DNA from: Thermodesulfovibrionales bacterium
Lineage (GTDB): Bacteria > Nitrospirota > Thermodesulfovibrionia > Thermodesulfovibrionales > CALJEL01
Direction of reading: 5' to 3'
DNA: 32,051 nt
Assembly: GCA_026417875.1 (NCBI GenBank)
Contig: JAOACK010000016.1
Span: 1 to 32,051 of the forward strand
Below the pieces are notes generated by a model. It was not told where the DNA came from and did not search any database. It worked only from the letters and a program-made list of their open reading frames with translations. How positions within the stretch are numbered: the stretch's first letter is position 1; every line of letters starts with the position of its first letter. Positions 22,494 to 31,195 of the stretch are shown piece by piece. A program made the translations under genes and the position numbers.

Positions 22494-23121
22494 TTCTGAA
22501 CTCCTCTATTGCTTTTAAAAAGGCCCTTACATTTATTTCTGGATTTTCGTCTATTATACCAGAGGACACAGCTACTGCATCAGCACCATTTTTCATAACA
22601 GAGATTACATTTTCTGCCTTTATACCGCCAATAGCTACTACTGGAATTTTAACATATCTCTTGATCTCTTTTATAGATTCTGGACCCTTAGGAGTTCCAG
22701 CATCTTTAGTCAGAGTGGGAAATATAGGACCATATCCTATATAGCTGGCACCAGCCTCAGTTGCAGCAATGGCTTCGGTGAGACTGTGGGTTGAGATACC
22801 TATTATCCTTCCTGCGAATATCTTCTTTGCTATATAAATGGGTATATCGTCCTGACCGAGATGCACACCATCAGCATTTACAGCAAGAGCAAGATCAATA
22901 AAGTCATTCACAATCAATAGGGCATTGTATCTCCTGGTTAGTTCCCTTATGAGAAGGCAATCTCTATACTGAATCCTCTTTGAGGTCTCCTTACCTCTGT
23001 ACTGAATCCACCTTATCCCTTCCTCAAGAAGTATCTCGACTCTTTTTATTAAATCCTTTAGTACTTCAGAAGAAGGGCATATTACCTGAATTGGTGGTTC
23101 AGGTACAATCAGCTCAGACAG
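22477..23121 (-). CDS. thiE: Thiamine-phosphate synthase-like protein with probable non-canonical start
   Basis: This TIM-barrel enzyme joins thiazole phosphate and HMP pyrophosphate to make thiamine phosphate. Recognisable parts are [50 protein letters not shown] and [12 protein letters not shown]. The first ATG/GTG/TTG in frame is a TTG at 22917, which would drop about 68 N-terminal residues. The frame is open and homologous upstream to about 23134 without any ATG, GTG or TTG. AGGAGG at 23131-23136 lies 9 nt before a CTG at 23121; that start gives 214 residues, the normal ThiE length, and an 8-nt overlap with accC. An ATT start or a recently lost ATG are alternatives. TenI-type ThiE paralogues cannot be excluded. 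Confidence 0.75.
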   Translation of the reverse strand: MSELIVPEPPIQVICPSSEVLKDLIKRVEILLEEGIRWIQYRGKETSKRIQYRDCLLIRELTRRYNALLIVNDFIDLALAVNADGVHLGQDDIPIYIAKKIFAGRIIGISTHSLTEAIAATEAGASYIGYGPIFPTLTKDAGTPKGPESIKEIKRYVKIPVVAIGGIKAENVISVMKNGADAVAVSSGIIDENPEINVRAFLKAIEEFRSATHS

Positions 23122-24490
23122 GCTGGGTAACCTCCTTTAAAGTGGTTGAACTGTTCATTTCCTCAAGAAAGGAGGTACTATATCTGCCTTCTAAAAACTG
23201 AGGATGGTTCAGGAGTTTCTTGTGGAGGGGAAGGGTTGTCTTTACTCCCTCTATCATGAATTCATCAATCGCCCTTGCCATCCTCTTTATTGCCTCCTGT
23301 CTGTCCTTACCGTAAACAATGAGCTTGGCAATCATGGAATCATAATAGGGTGGCACTGTGTATCCGGGATATATGGCTGTATCGACCCTTACACCGGGTC
23401 CGCCCGGAAGGGAAAGAAAGGTTATCTTACCAGGAGAAGGGACAAATCTTTCAGGGTCTTCTGCATTTATCCGGCACTCTATAGCCCAGCCATTGAATTT
23501 TATATCAGGCTGTCTATAACCGAGCTCGTAACCTGCAGCAATCTTTATCTGCTCTTTTACAATATCTATTCCTGTTATAAGCTCGGTTATAGGATGCTCA
23601 ACCTGTATCCTTGTGTTTATCTCTATGAAATAGATATTCCCTTCTTCATCCACGATAAACTCAAAGGTTCCGGCATTCCTATATTTTATTGCCCTTGCTG
23701 CCTTTACAGCGAGTTCACCGATTTTCTTTCTCTGTTTTTCTGTGAGAAAAGGTGAAGGTGCTTCCTCAAGGAGTTTCTGGTGTCTTCTCTGAATTGAGCA
23801 TTCCCTCTCTCCAAGATGTACAATATTTCCTTTAGAATCAGCCAGAATCTGCACCTCTATATGCCTTATACTTGATATATATTTTTCAATATAAAGTTCA
23901 CCATTTCCAAAGGCTGCGAAGGCCTCTCTCTGAGCCATGTGAAAAGCCTGTTCGAATTCTGATTCCTCTCTCACGATTCTCATTCCCTTTCCGCCGCCAC
24001 CAGCAGAAGCTTTGAGCATTACAGGAAAGCCAATCTTCTTTACAACCCTTTCTGCCACATCCTCTGAATTAACAGGACCATCACTTCCTGGAACAACAGG
24101 AATGCCTCTTCTCTTAAGAATTGTCCTTGCCTTTGCCTTGTCTCCTCCAATCTTTATATTTTCCGGTGTAGGTCCTATAAATGTTATTCCAGAGGTGATA
24201 CAGGCTTCAGCAAAATGGGGATTTTCAGAAAGGAATCCATAGCCGGGATGGATTGCTTCAGCATCGGTAATCTCCGCTGCACTCAGGATTGCAGGGATGT
24301 TGAGATAACTCTGCTGTGGGTTTGCAGGTCCTATGCATACTGCCTCATCAGCAAGTTTTACATGGAGAGACTCCCTGTCCGCCTCTGAATAGACAGCTAC
24401 AGTTCTGATTCCAAGTTCCTTGCATGCCCTGATGATTCTAAGGGCAATCTCCCCTCTATTTGCTATGAGAATCTTTTTAAATAATTTCAT
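23114..24490 (-). CDS. accC: Acetyl-CoA carboxylase, biotin carboxylase subunit
   Basis: This ATP-grasp enzyme carboxylates biotin on AccB, the first half-reaction of acetyl-CoA carboxylase. The 458 residues are slightly longer than the usual 445-450. It shows [23 protein letters not shown] at the N-terminus, the ATP loop [15 protein letters not shown], and the catalytic [24 protein letters not shown]. The ATG overlaps the accB stop by 4 nt. accA and accD are not in this window. Its C-terminal codons contain the Shine-Dalgarno for thiE. Confidence 0.96.
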   Translation of the reverse strand: MKLFKKILIANRGEIALRIIRACKELGIRTVAVYSEADRESLHVKLADEAVCIGPANPQQSYLNIPAILSAAEITDAEAIHPGYGFLSENPHFAEACITSGITFIGPTPENIKIGGDKAKARTILKRRGIPVVPGSDGPVNSEDVAERVVKKIGFPVMLKASAGGGGKGMRIVREESEFEQAFHMAQREAFAAFGNGELYIEKYISSIRHIEVQILADSKGNIVHLGERECSIQRRHQKLLEEAPSPFLTEKQRKKIGELAVKAARAIKYRNAGTFEFIVDEEGNIYFIEINTRIQVEHPITELITGIDIVKEQIKIAAGYELGYRQPDIKFNGWAIECRINAEDPERFVPSPGKITFLSLPGGPGVRVDTAIYPGYTVPPYYDSMIAKLIVYGKDRQEAIKRMARAIDEFMIEGVKTTLPLHKKLLNHPQFLEGRYSTSFLEEMNSSTTLKEVTQPV

Positions 24491-24927
24491 ACAGGCTCTA
24501 TCAGAAAGAGGGGTTCTCCATACTCAACAGGCTGACCGTTTTCAACAAGTATTCTCATTACCACACCATCTACCTCGCTCTCAATCTCATTCATTAATTT
24601 CATGGCTTCTATTATACACAGAATTTGCCCTTTCTTGACCCTTGTTCCTACCTCAACAAAAGGAGGTGCATCTGGTGATGGGGAACGATAAAAAGTTCCA
24701 ACTATTGGTGAAGTTACTGTTATTAGCCTGCGGGTTTCTTCTTCAGCAGCTACAGGTAAAGGCTGTTTCTCTATCTCCACAGGCTTCTGAGCATGCTGAA
24801 TCTCAAAAGGTCCTATAAATCTTTCACGCCTTACCTTTACTTTTATTCCCTCTTTTTCAATCACAAGTTCAGTAATATCTGTTTCTTTTAGTAAATTTAA
24901 TATGTCCTTTAATTCTTCAAGATTCAT
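24487..24927 (-). CDS. accB: Acetyl-CoA carboxylase, biotin carboxyl carrier protein
   Basis: This is the biotin-bearing subunit of acetyl-CoA carboxylase, 146 residues. The C-terminal biotinyl domain has the lysine in [11 protein letters not shown] and the preceding [23 protein letters not shown] hairpin; a short linker with PLPVAAEEE precedes it. It starts 1 nt inside the efp stop and ends in a 4-nt overlap with accC, its direct partner. Confidence 0.95.
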   Translation of the reverse strand: MNLEELKDILNLLKETDITELVIEKEGIKVKVRRERFIGPFEIQHAQKPVEIEKQPLPVAAEEETRRLITVTSPIVGTFYRSPSPDAPPFVEVGTRVKKGQILCIIEAMKLMNEIESEVDGVVMRILVENGQPVEYGEPLFLIEPV

Positions 24928-25487
24928 TATTTTACCCTCTCTACATATTCTCCGGTTCTAGTATCAACCTTTATTATATCTCCTTCAACAATGTGGAAAG
25001 GCACCTTTATAATTGCACCGGTTTCAAGTCTTGCCGGTTTTGAGCCGGCTGATGCGGTGTCTCCTTTGAATGGAGGTTCTGTTTCAATAACCTTGAGCTC
25101 TACAAACATAGGAGGTTCTACTGTCAGGGGTTGCTCTCTATAGTAAAGCACACGGACATTCATATTTTCCTTTATAAACTTCCTTGCCTCGCCAAGAGCC
25201 TCTTCACTTATTGTTACCTGCTCATAGGTCTCTGTATCCATGAAGACATATTCATTTCCTTGGCTGTAAAGATACTGCATCTCCTTTTCTTCAAGCTTAG
25301 GCAGCGGTATTTTGTCACCCGCATTAAATGTCTCATCAATAACCCTGCCGGTTTTAAGGGACTTTATCTTTACCCTCATTATAGGTGCACGCTGCTGCAT
25401 CTTTACATGCTGAGATTCGATAACCTCATAGGGTTCTCCCTTGAACTCAATCTTCATCCCTCTTCTTAATTCACTTGCAGCAATCAC
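24927..25487 (-). CDS. efp: Elongation factor P with atypical tip loop
   Basis: This tRNA-shaped factor rescues ribosomes stalled on polyproline. It has 186 residues with the normal three-domain layout (KOW-like N-domain, OB domain, C-terminal domain ending [18 protein letters not shown]). The start is GTG, 5 nt after AAAGGAGG. The tip loop, usually KPGKGQA with a modified lysine (K34 in E. coli), here reads KMQQRAP at 29-35. The position of the modified lysine holds Q32, next to R33. No epmA, epmB or earP gene is in the window. Assignment to EF-P rather than EfpL/YeiP is based on overall sequence and the efp-accB-accC context. Confidence 0.9.
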   Translation of the reverse strand: MIAASELRRGMKIEFKGEPYEVIESQHVKMQQRAPIMRVKIKSLKTGRVIDETFNAGDKIPLPKLEEKEMQYLYSQGNEYVFMDTETYEQVTISEEALGEARKFIKENMNVRVLYYREQPLTVEPPMFVELKVIETEPPFKGDTASAGSKPARLETGAIIKVPFHIVEGDIIKVDTRTGEYVERVK

Positions 25488-25581
25488 AGAAACCTCCTTT
25501 AAAACTTAATTCATAATGAATACTTAAATTCTATTAAAAAATCAGACAATATATACTTGGTTTTAACGGATTACCTTAGTG

Positions 25582-25599
25582 TTATAGTTTACACTATAA
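25582..25599. promoter_or_regulatory. 18-bp inverted repeat upstream of efp
   Basis: TTATAGTTTACACTATAA has perfect 7-bp inverted arms separated by 4 nt. It lies in the 129-nt gap between rnr and efp. A separate 10-bp palindrome, TTGCTAGCAA, is at 25606-25615 next to the rnr stop. No U-run follows, so these are not terminators. One of them could be an operator for the efp-accBC transcript. Confidence 0.4.
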
Positions 25600-25616
25600 A
25601 ATGGTTTGCTAGCAAG

Positions 25617-27710
25617 TTAAACGAGCGCCAGTATTATCTCCCTTTCTATCTCATCAACCCTTTCTATCCTTACAGTGACCTCATCTCCTATCCTGAATAA
25701 CTTCTTTTTTTTCCTTCCGATCAGAGTGAGTGTTTCTTGATCATATATATAAAAATCATCTGTCATATAGGAGACATGAAGAAATCCTTCCACATAAAAA
25801 TCCTTTAATCTAACCTTCATTCCGTATGGTGTCAGAGATATGATGTTTCCTCTGAACTCTTCTCCTATCTTTTCCTTCATAAACCAGACCCTCATGGCAT
25901 CTATTACAGTCCTTTCTGCTTCATCAGCAAGCCTTTCCATTCTTGATGAATGAAAGGCTATAGAGGGCAGTATCTCCTCAAGGTCTTTTATTTTTTTGTC
26001 TGTCAGTCTGTTGGTGAGGACATCCCTTAATATTCTGTGAACAACAAGGTCAGGATATCTTCTTATGGGCGAGGTAAAGTGAGTGTAGCATCTTGAGGCA
26101 AGGCCAAAGTGTCCTGCATTTTCTGGAGAATACCTTGCCTGTTTAAGGCTCCTGAGAAGGATGTAATTTACAAGTTCTTCATGTGGAGAGCCCTTCATCT
26201 CTTTTATAAGGGATGAGAGTTGTGAAGTTTTTATAAGTTTTCTGCCGGTGAGGTTTTTTAAAATCTTAGCGAGTTCCTGCATTTTCAGGGGATCGGGTTT
26301 TTCATGAATCCTGTAAATAGATGGTACGCACAGTGACTCAAGATACTCTGCAACTGCCTCATTTGCTGCGATCATGAACTCCTCTATAATCATGTGTGCA
26401 AAGGTTCTCTCTGCCTTTATAATATTTTCAGGTCTGCCCTGGATATCAAGAATCACCTCTGGCTCTGGAAGGTCAAAGTCAAGACTCCCCCTTTCAATAC
26501 GTTTTTCCCTTAAAATCCTTGCAAGTTCTTCCATGACCTCAAGATGAGGAAGCAGGAAGGTGTACTTTGTCCGCTCTGATGGTTCTTTATCAATAAGAAT
26601 TTTTTTGACAGATGTATATGTGAGTCGTGAGCTGCTCTTGATTACACTGGGATAGAAATTTACATTCAACCTTTCTCCATTTTTACTGAAGAGAATCTCA
26701 ACCGTAAATGCAGCACGCTCAACTCCGGGCTTGAGACTGCAGAGGTCTTCTGATAGCTCCCTAGGAAGCATGGGTATTGCTCTGTCGGGGAAATAGACGC
26801 TCGTTGCCCTTTTTCTTGCTTCTCTGTCAAGATTGCTGTTCCAGGGCACAAAATATCCCACATCAGCTATATGAACATAGAGCAAATAATTTTCACCCAG
26901 TTTTCTTATTGATATAGCGTCGTCAAAGTCTTTAGCATTTTCTCCATCAATTGTTACAGTTATTAGATTTGTGAGGTCCTTTCTATCCTTTCTATGAATA
27001 TCCTTTTTTCTAACTTCACGTGCTTCTGAATTAACTTCAGGAGGAAATTTGTTCTGGAGATTGAATTCTTCTATAATTGATTCAATCTCTGCAATCGGGG
27101 TATCAGGTTTCTTCAATACCTTTATTACCTTTCCTACCGGTGCTCTAGAATCGCTGGGATACTCAACTATCTCGGCTATCACATGGTCATTGTTCTTTGC
27201 TCCACCCCTTGCATTTGGTGGGATGTAAATGTCAAAGGAAAGAGTTCTGTTTTTTGGTCTTACAAAAGAACCATATCTTCCATATTCAAAGATGCCAGAG
27301 ATCCTCTTATGAACCCTTTCGAGAATCTTTATTATCCTTCCTGCCCTTCTTTCCGGTTCTTCAATCCTAGCAATTACCCTGTCACTGTCCATTGCACCAC
27401 CTGTGGCTCTTGCGGGTATAAATATATCTCTTTCACCAGGTTTTTCAGGTATGACAAAACCATATCCATCTCCGTGAGCTTCAAAGTATCCTGTAACAAG
27501 GTTCATCTCATCAGGGGGTCCGTAATGACCTTTCCTTGTTCTTACAAGTTCACCCTTATTGACCATTTCATTGAGAAGTCTTTTTATGGTTTTTGAATTT
27601 TTCCTTTGAATTTTCAGTAGGGAGAGTATCTCTTCAAAACTGAGGGGCTTTATCCTCTTTTTAAAAAGAGAGCGTATCTCCTGAGGAGTTATTGATTCAT
27701 ACTCTGGCAT
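25617..27710 (-). CDS. rnr: Ribonuclease R
   Basis: This 3'-5' exoribonuclease of the RNase II/R family degrades structured RNA. The 697 residues are shorter than E. coli RNase R (813), mainly lacking its basic C-terminal tail. The order is an N-terminal winged-helix segment (about 1-70), two cold-shock domains (about 70-215), the RNB domain with the catalytic TIDGENAKDFDDAISI cluster and HFTSPIRRYPDLVVHR, and a C-terminal S1 domain (about 610-697). The ATG overlaps aroB by 14 nt, so it is co-transcribed with the aro genes. Confidence 0.94.
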   Translation of the reverse strand: MPEYESITPQEIRSLFKKRIKPLSFEEILSLLKIQRKNSKTIKRLLNEMVNKGELVRTRKGHYGPPDEMNLVTGYFEAHGDGYGFVIPEKPGERDIFIPARATGGAMDSDRVIARIEEPERRAGRIIKILERVHKRISGIFEYGRYGSFVRPKNRTLSFDIYIPPNARGGAKNNDHVIAEIVEYPSDSRAPVGKVIKVLKKPDTPIAEIESIIEEFNLQNKFPPEVNSEAREVRKKDIHRKDRKDLTNLITVTIDGENAKDFDDAISIRKLGENYLLYVHIADVGYFVPWNSNLDREARKRATSVYFPDRAIPMLPRELSEDLCSLKPGVERAAFTVEILFSKNGERLNVNFYPSVIKSSSRLTYTSVKKILIDKEPSERTKYTFLLPHLEVMEELARILREKRIERGSLDFDLPEPEVILDIQGRPENIIKAERTFAHMIIEEFMIAANEAVAEYLESLCVPSIYRIHEKPDPLKMQELAKILKNLTGRKLIKTSQLSSLIKEMKGSPHEELVNYILLRSLKQARYSPENAGHFGLASRCYTHFTSPIRRYPDLVVHRILRDVLTNRLTDKKIKDLEEILPSIAFHSSRMERLADEAERTVIDAMRVWFMKEKIGEEFRGNIISLTPYGMKVRLKDFYVEGFLHVSYMTDDFYIYDQETLTLIGRKKKKLFRIGDEVTVRIERVDEIEREIILALV

Positions 27711-28782
27711 TTTCTAGAACCCTGAGAAGTTCCTCTTTATCAACCTCAGATATAATTACCCTGCCAATCTTTTCTGGAAGAACCATTCTTATCTTTCCTG
27801 CCTTTGCCTTTTTGTCAATTAACATTGCATTGAAAATACTGTTTCCGTTAATGTCATCTGGGATAGATGGCTTGAGACCGTAAAGCATTAGGATGTCTTT
27901 TATTTTTTTCACTGTAGAATCATCTGTGAGCCCTTTTTTTGATGCAAGAAAGGATTCTCCATACATACCCATTGCAATTGCCTCTCCGTGTAGAAACCTT
28001 GTATATCCTGTTACTGTCTCTATGGCATGGCCGATGGTGTGGCCAAAATTAAGCACTGCACGCAGTCCTTCTTCCCTCTCGTCCCTCGAGACTATTTCTG
28101 CCTTTATCTCACAGGAACGGGCTATGATTTTTTTTAGGCTTTCAGGTTCAAGATCTGATATTTCCCTGTTTCTTTCATTTAAAAAGGTGAAGAGGCCTTC
28201 ATCCCATATAATCCCATATTTAATCACCTCAGCCATTCCAGCCCTGAATTCCCTCTTGGGAAGGGTTTTTAAAAAATCAGTATCAATTATTACTAGAACG
28301 GGTTGATAAAATGTGCCTATCATATTTTTTCCAAGCGGATGATTGACAGCGGTTTTTCCTCCTACAGAGCTATCGACCTGTGCAAGGAGCGTGGTTGGAA
28401 GCTGTATATAATCAATGCCTCGCATATATGTTGAGGCAACAAATCCTGTGAGGTCTCCTACAACTCCTCCACCAAAGGCTATAAGGCATGAGGACCTGTC
28501 AAATCTCTTTTCTAGGAGTTTAGTGTGAAGGTAATAGAACCAGAGAAGATCCTTATATTCCTCACCATCAGGGATAATTATTGAAATAGCATTAAGCTCC
28601 CCTCTTAATCTTTCAATTAAATCTTTGTAAATTCCAGCAAGTGTATCATTTGTTATGATAGCTGTAAAGGTATATTTTTTTGAATGTATGAAATCTACCA
28701 GTTTTTCAATTATGCCTTTACCTATAAGGATATCGTAACTTCTTTCTCCAAGGGAAACCCTTACCGCGTTCATATTTATCAA
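27697..28782 (-). CDS. aroB: 3-dehydroquinate synthase
   Basis: This NAD- and metal-dependent enzyme of the shikimate pathway makes 3-dehydroquinate from DAHP. The 361 residues show GGGVVGDLTGFVASTYMRG, VDSSVGGKTAVNHPLGKN, and the metal-binding region with FLHGEAIAMGM and LNFGHTIGHAIE. The start shown is a TTG 5 nt after GGAG that overlaps the aroK stop; an ATG 9 nt downstream (28773) gives the typical N-terminus MNAVRVSLGERSYDI and is an equal alternative. Confidence 0.95.
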   Translation of the reverse strand: MINMNAVRVSLGERSYDILIGKGIIEKLVDFIHSKKYTFTAIITNDTLAGIYKDLIERLRGELNAISIIIPDGEEYKDLLWFYYLHTKLLEKRFDRSSCLIAFGGGVVGDLTGFVASTYMRGIDYIQLPTTLLAQVDSSVGGKTAVNHPLGKNMIGTFYQPVLVIIDTDFLKTLPKREFRAGMAEVIKYGIIWDEGLFTFLNERNREISDLEPESLKKIIARSCEIKAEIVSRDEREEGLRAVLNFGHTIGHAIETVTGYTRFLHGEAIAMGMYGESFLASKKGLTDDSTVKKIKDILMLYGLKPSIPDDINGNSIFNAMLIDKKAKAGKIRMVLPEKIGRVIISEVDKEELLRVLENARV

Positions 28783-29291
28783 TTATACTCCTGCTTTATT
28801 TTTTCAAGGATTTCCTGGGCAACTTCCTGTGGGGTCTTTTTATCCGTATCAATGAGTATATCAGCCCTTTCATAATAGGGTCTCCTGAAATCAAGTAGCT
28901 CTTTTATTCTCTGAAGAGGGTTTTCTACATGAAGAAGAGGTCTCGATGTATCATTTTTTGTTCTTTCATAGATTGTATCAGGAGATGCCATTAGGCATAT
29001 TATTATGCCTTTTTTTCTGAGATTCTCCATGTTTTCCTCTCTGAGGACTGCTCCACCACCTGTAGATATTACAGCTTTCTCCATTTGCGAAAGTCTCTTT
29101 ATGACATCTGATTCCAAATCCCTGAAATAAGGTTCACCAAATTTTTTAAATATCTCTGTTATGGCCATCTGCTGCTCTCTCTCTATTACAGAATCTGCAT
29201 CAATAAAGGTGTAACCAAGAAGCTTTGCAAGGATCTTTCCAACCTCTGTTTTTCCAGTTCCCATAAATCCTGTTAGAACTATGTTCTTCAT
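28779..29291 (-). CDS. aroK: Shikimate kinase
   Basis: This P-loop kinase phosphorylates shikimate. At 170 residues it has the normal length. The Walker A motif GFMGTGKT is at 8-15, shikimate-binding D33/D35 (FIDADSVIE) and the GGGAV motif follow, and the lid has TSRPLL. It lies between aroC and aroB with 4-nt overlaps on both sides, so the three pathway enzymes are translationally coupled. aroK and aroL cannot be told apart by sequence alone. Confidence 0.95.
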   Translation of the reverse strand: MKNIVLTGFMGTGKTEVGKILAKLLGYTFIDADSVIEREQQMAITEIFKKFGEPYFRDLESDVIKRLSQMEKAVISTGGGAVLREENMENLRKKGIIICLMASPDTIYERTKNDTSRPLLHVENPLQRIKELLDFRRPYYERADILIDTDKKTPQEVAQEILEKIKQEYN

Positions 29292-30469
29292 CTTCTTTCA
29301 AGCCTTTTCAGGTAGAGATCATAATTGGACCTTGTTTCTTCAATACTGTCTCCTCCGAACTTTTCAAGAAAGGCATCGGCTATTACAAGACAGAGCATTG
29401 CCTCTGCTATGACCGAGGCAGCTGGTACCGCACAGACATCGGATCTTTCATACATTGCCTCAACTGTTTCATGGGTTAATATATCCACTGACTTTAAAGG
29501 TTTTCTAAGGGTCGGGATGGGTTTCATGGTGAGCCTTGCAATGACAGGCATTCCATTTGATATGCCACCCTCAATTCCACCAGCAAAATTAGATTTTCTG
29601 TAATATCCTTTTGCATTTTCATAGAATATCTCATCCATGACCTCTGAGCCCTTTGCTGTACCAGTAAGTATCCCTGCACCTATTTCTACAGCCTTTATTG
29701 CCTGAATAGAAGAGAGGGCGAAAACAAGTCTTGCATTTAATCTCCTGTCCCACTGAATATGGCTTCCAAGACCTGGTGGAACATTGACCGCAAAGACCTC
29801 AAAAATACCTCCCAGGGTATTTCCCTCCTCAGAAGCCTGGTCAATTAATCTCATTATCTCCTCTGTGGCTTTTTCATCAGGACACCTTACCTCTGAAAGG
29901 TCTGCCTTTCTGGACAATTCTATTAATTTCTCTTTATCATGCCAGAAATCCTTTACTGCATGGAGCCCGAGACCCTTACCCCCGATTGAGAGAACATAGC
30001 TTCCAATGATAACATTGAACTCTTCAAGAAACCTACGTGCTATGGCACCAAGAGCTACCCTCATGGCAGTTTCTCTCGCAGAGGAGCGTTCCAGTACATT
30101 TCTTATATCGTCCTGACCGTATTTCAAAATTCCTGCAAGATCTGCATGCCCGGGTCTTGGTTTGGTTATTTTTTTAACCTCGCTTTTTACTTCTCCAACA
30201 GTCATTATCTCCTGCCAGTTTTTCCAGTCTTTGTTTTCAATAAAAATACTTACAGGTGAGCCTGTGGTCTTTCCGTGCCTCACTCCTGATAGGATTTCAG
30301 CATGGTCTGATTCTATCTTCATCCGTCCACCCCTGCCATAACCTGACTGTCTTCTCTGGAGCTGTCTGTCTATGTATTCAGAGGAAATAGCAAGGCCTGC
30401 TGGAATTCCCTCAAGAATTCCGGTAAGACCTCTACCATGAGATTCACCTGCTGTAAGAAAACGGAGCAT
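29288..30469 (-). CDS. aroC: Chorismate synthase
   Basis: This FMN-dependent enzyme converts EPSP to chorismate. The 393 residues match the long form of the family. Signatures are GESHG and EGIPAGL near the N-terminus, RRQSGYGRGGRMKIE, RPGHADL and RSSARETAMRVA, with the C-terminal DVCAVPAASVIAEAM. The ATG is 5 nt downstream of a 42-codon membrane ORF and lacks a clear Shine-Dalgarno. Confidence 0.96.
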   Translation of the reverse strand: MLRFLTAGESHGRGLTGILEGIPAGLAISSEYIDRQLQRRQSGYGRGGRMKIESDHAEILSGVRHGKTTGSPVSIFIENKDWKNWQEIMTVGEVKSEVKKITKPRPGHADLAGILKYGQDDIRNVLERSSARETAMRVALGAIARRFLEEFNVIIGSYVLSIGGKGLGLHAVKDFWHDKEKLIELSRKADLSEVRCPDEKATEEIMRLIDQASEEGNTLGGIFEVFAVNVPPGLGSHIQWDRRLNARLVFALSSIQAIKAVEIGAGILTGTAKGSEVMDEIFYENAKGYYRKSNFAGGIEGGISNGMPVIARLTMKPIPTLRKPLKSVDILTHETVEAMYERSDVCAVPAASVIAEAMLCLVIADAFLEKFGGDSIEETRSNYDLYLKRLERR

Positions 30470-30474
30470 AGTAT

Positions 30475-30603
30475 TTATTTCTTTTTATTCTTCAGTATTA
30501 GCATTATAAAGAGTGCCATTATAAGTGCCAGGCCTGCAAACTTTGCAAGTTTAAGGGCAATTAGTACTAAAATTATTGCAACTATAATAAGCCAGGTAGT
30601 CAT
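30475..30603 (-). CDS. Small predicted membrane protein (42 aa), first gene of the aro operon
   Basis: This short frame starts with ATG and encodes 42 residues (MTTWLIIVAIILVLIALKLA continuing to a KNKKK C-terminus). It is nearly all hydrophobic with basic residues in the middle and at the end, suggesting one long or two short membrane helices. It lies between an extended -10 promoter (30636-30644) and aroC, 5 nt before the aroC ATG, on the same strand. No clear Shine-Dalgarno sequence is present. I do not recognise a family; it could be a leader-type or stand-alone membrane peptide. Confidence 0.5.
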   Translation of the reverse strand: MTTWLIIVAIILVLIALKLAKFAGLALIMALFIMLILKNKKK

Positions 30604-30635
30604 GTTATTTTTAAATTTAGACTTTTCAATGATTA

Positions 30636-30644
30636 ATTATATCA
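30636..30644 (-). promoter_or_regulatory. Extended -10 promoter of the aro operon
   Basis: On the minus strand TGATATAAT matches TGnTATAAT exactly, placing a transcription start about 25 nt upstream of the 42-codon ORF. The -35 region is not recognisable. The rlmH promoter lies about 20 nt away on the other strand, so the two are divergent. Confidence 0.55.
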
Positions 30645-30662
30645 CAAAAGCCTTTTACTTTC

Positions 30663-30671
30663 TGTTATATT
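30663..30671 (+). promoter_or_regulatory. Extended -10 promoter of rlmH
   Basis: TGTTATATT fits an extended -10 element, 5 nt before the first ATG at 30677. The predicted transcript begins at or near the start codon. Confidence 0.45.
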
Positions 30672-30676
30672 ATCTC

Positions 30677-31117
30677 ATGATGCACATAAGGGTTATTTAT
30701 CCCGGAAGGACAAAAGAGGGTTTTATAAAAGATGGAATAAGCAAATACATCAAGCTTCTTAGGCCTTATGTCAGAATTGAGACAATCGAGCTAAAGTCTG
30801 CAGGTGGCTTAAAAGAGCAGATTATAACTCTGGAATCACGAGCGCTTCTTAAAACAGCAAGGCATCCTTTCTGTCTGCTTGACAGGGAGGGAATTGAGTT
30901 AACTTCAGAGGAGTTCGCTCAGTTTTTAAAGGATAGACCTGTAATTGATTTTCTCATAGGTGGTGCCTTTGGTGTAAGTGAGGAATTAAAGAGGTCTGCT
31001 CCTTTCAAGCTTTCCCTTTCAAGGTTTACCTTTACCCATGAACTTTCAAGACTGATTTTATTTGAGCAGCTTTACAGGGCAATGACAATCATAAAGGGAA
31101 GAGAGTATCATTATTAA
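30677..31117 (+). CDS. rlmH: 23S rRNA (pseudouridine(1915)-N3)-methyltransferase
   Basis: This SPOUT-class enzyme methylates pseudouridine 1915 in helix 69 of 23S rRNA. From the first of two tandem ATGs it has 146 residues, slightly short of the usual 155. It begins MMHIRVIYPGRTKEG and contains FLIGGAFGVSEELK (cofactor loop) and the conserved C-terminus EQLYRAMTIIKGREYHY. The frame is open upstream to 30437, but that part runs through the divergent promoter region and is not homologous. No Shine-Dalgarno precedes the ATG. Confidence 0.9.
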   Translation: MMHIRVIYPGRTKEGFIKDGISKYIKLLRPYVRIETIELKSAGGLKEQIITLESRALLKTARHPFCLLDREGIELTSEEFAQFLKDRPVIDFLIGGAFGVSEELKRSAPFKLSLSRFTFTHELSRLILFEQLYRAMTIIKGREYHY

Positions 31118-31195
31118 ATTTAACCTCGCAGGTGGAAATTTGTATTTTTCATGTAATGGATGTAAAAGGTAATATGATTTTTTAAAAATAAAGTT

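Noticed and set aside
22477-23140. TPP riboswitch linked to thiE
   Set aside because: thiE is directly overlapped by accC upstream and there is no leader in which a THI-box could lie.
30437-30676. 80-residue N-terminal extension of RlmH
   Set aside because: It crosses the aroC start, the 42-codon ORF and the divergent promoter region and has no homology to the family.
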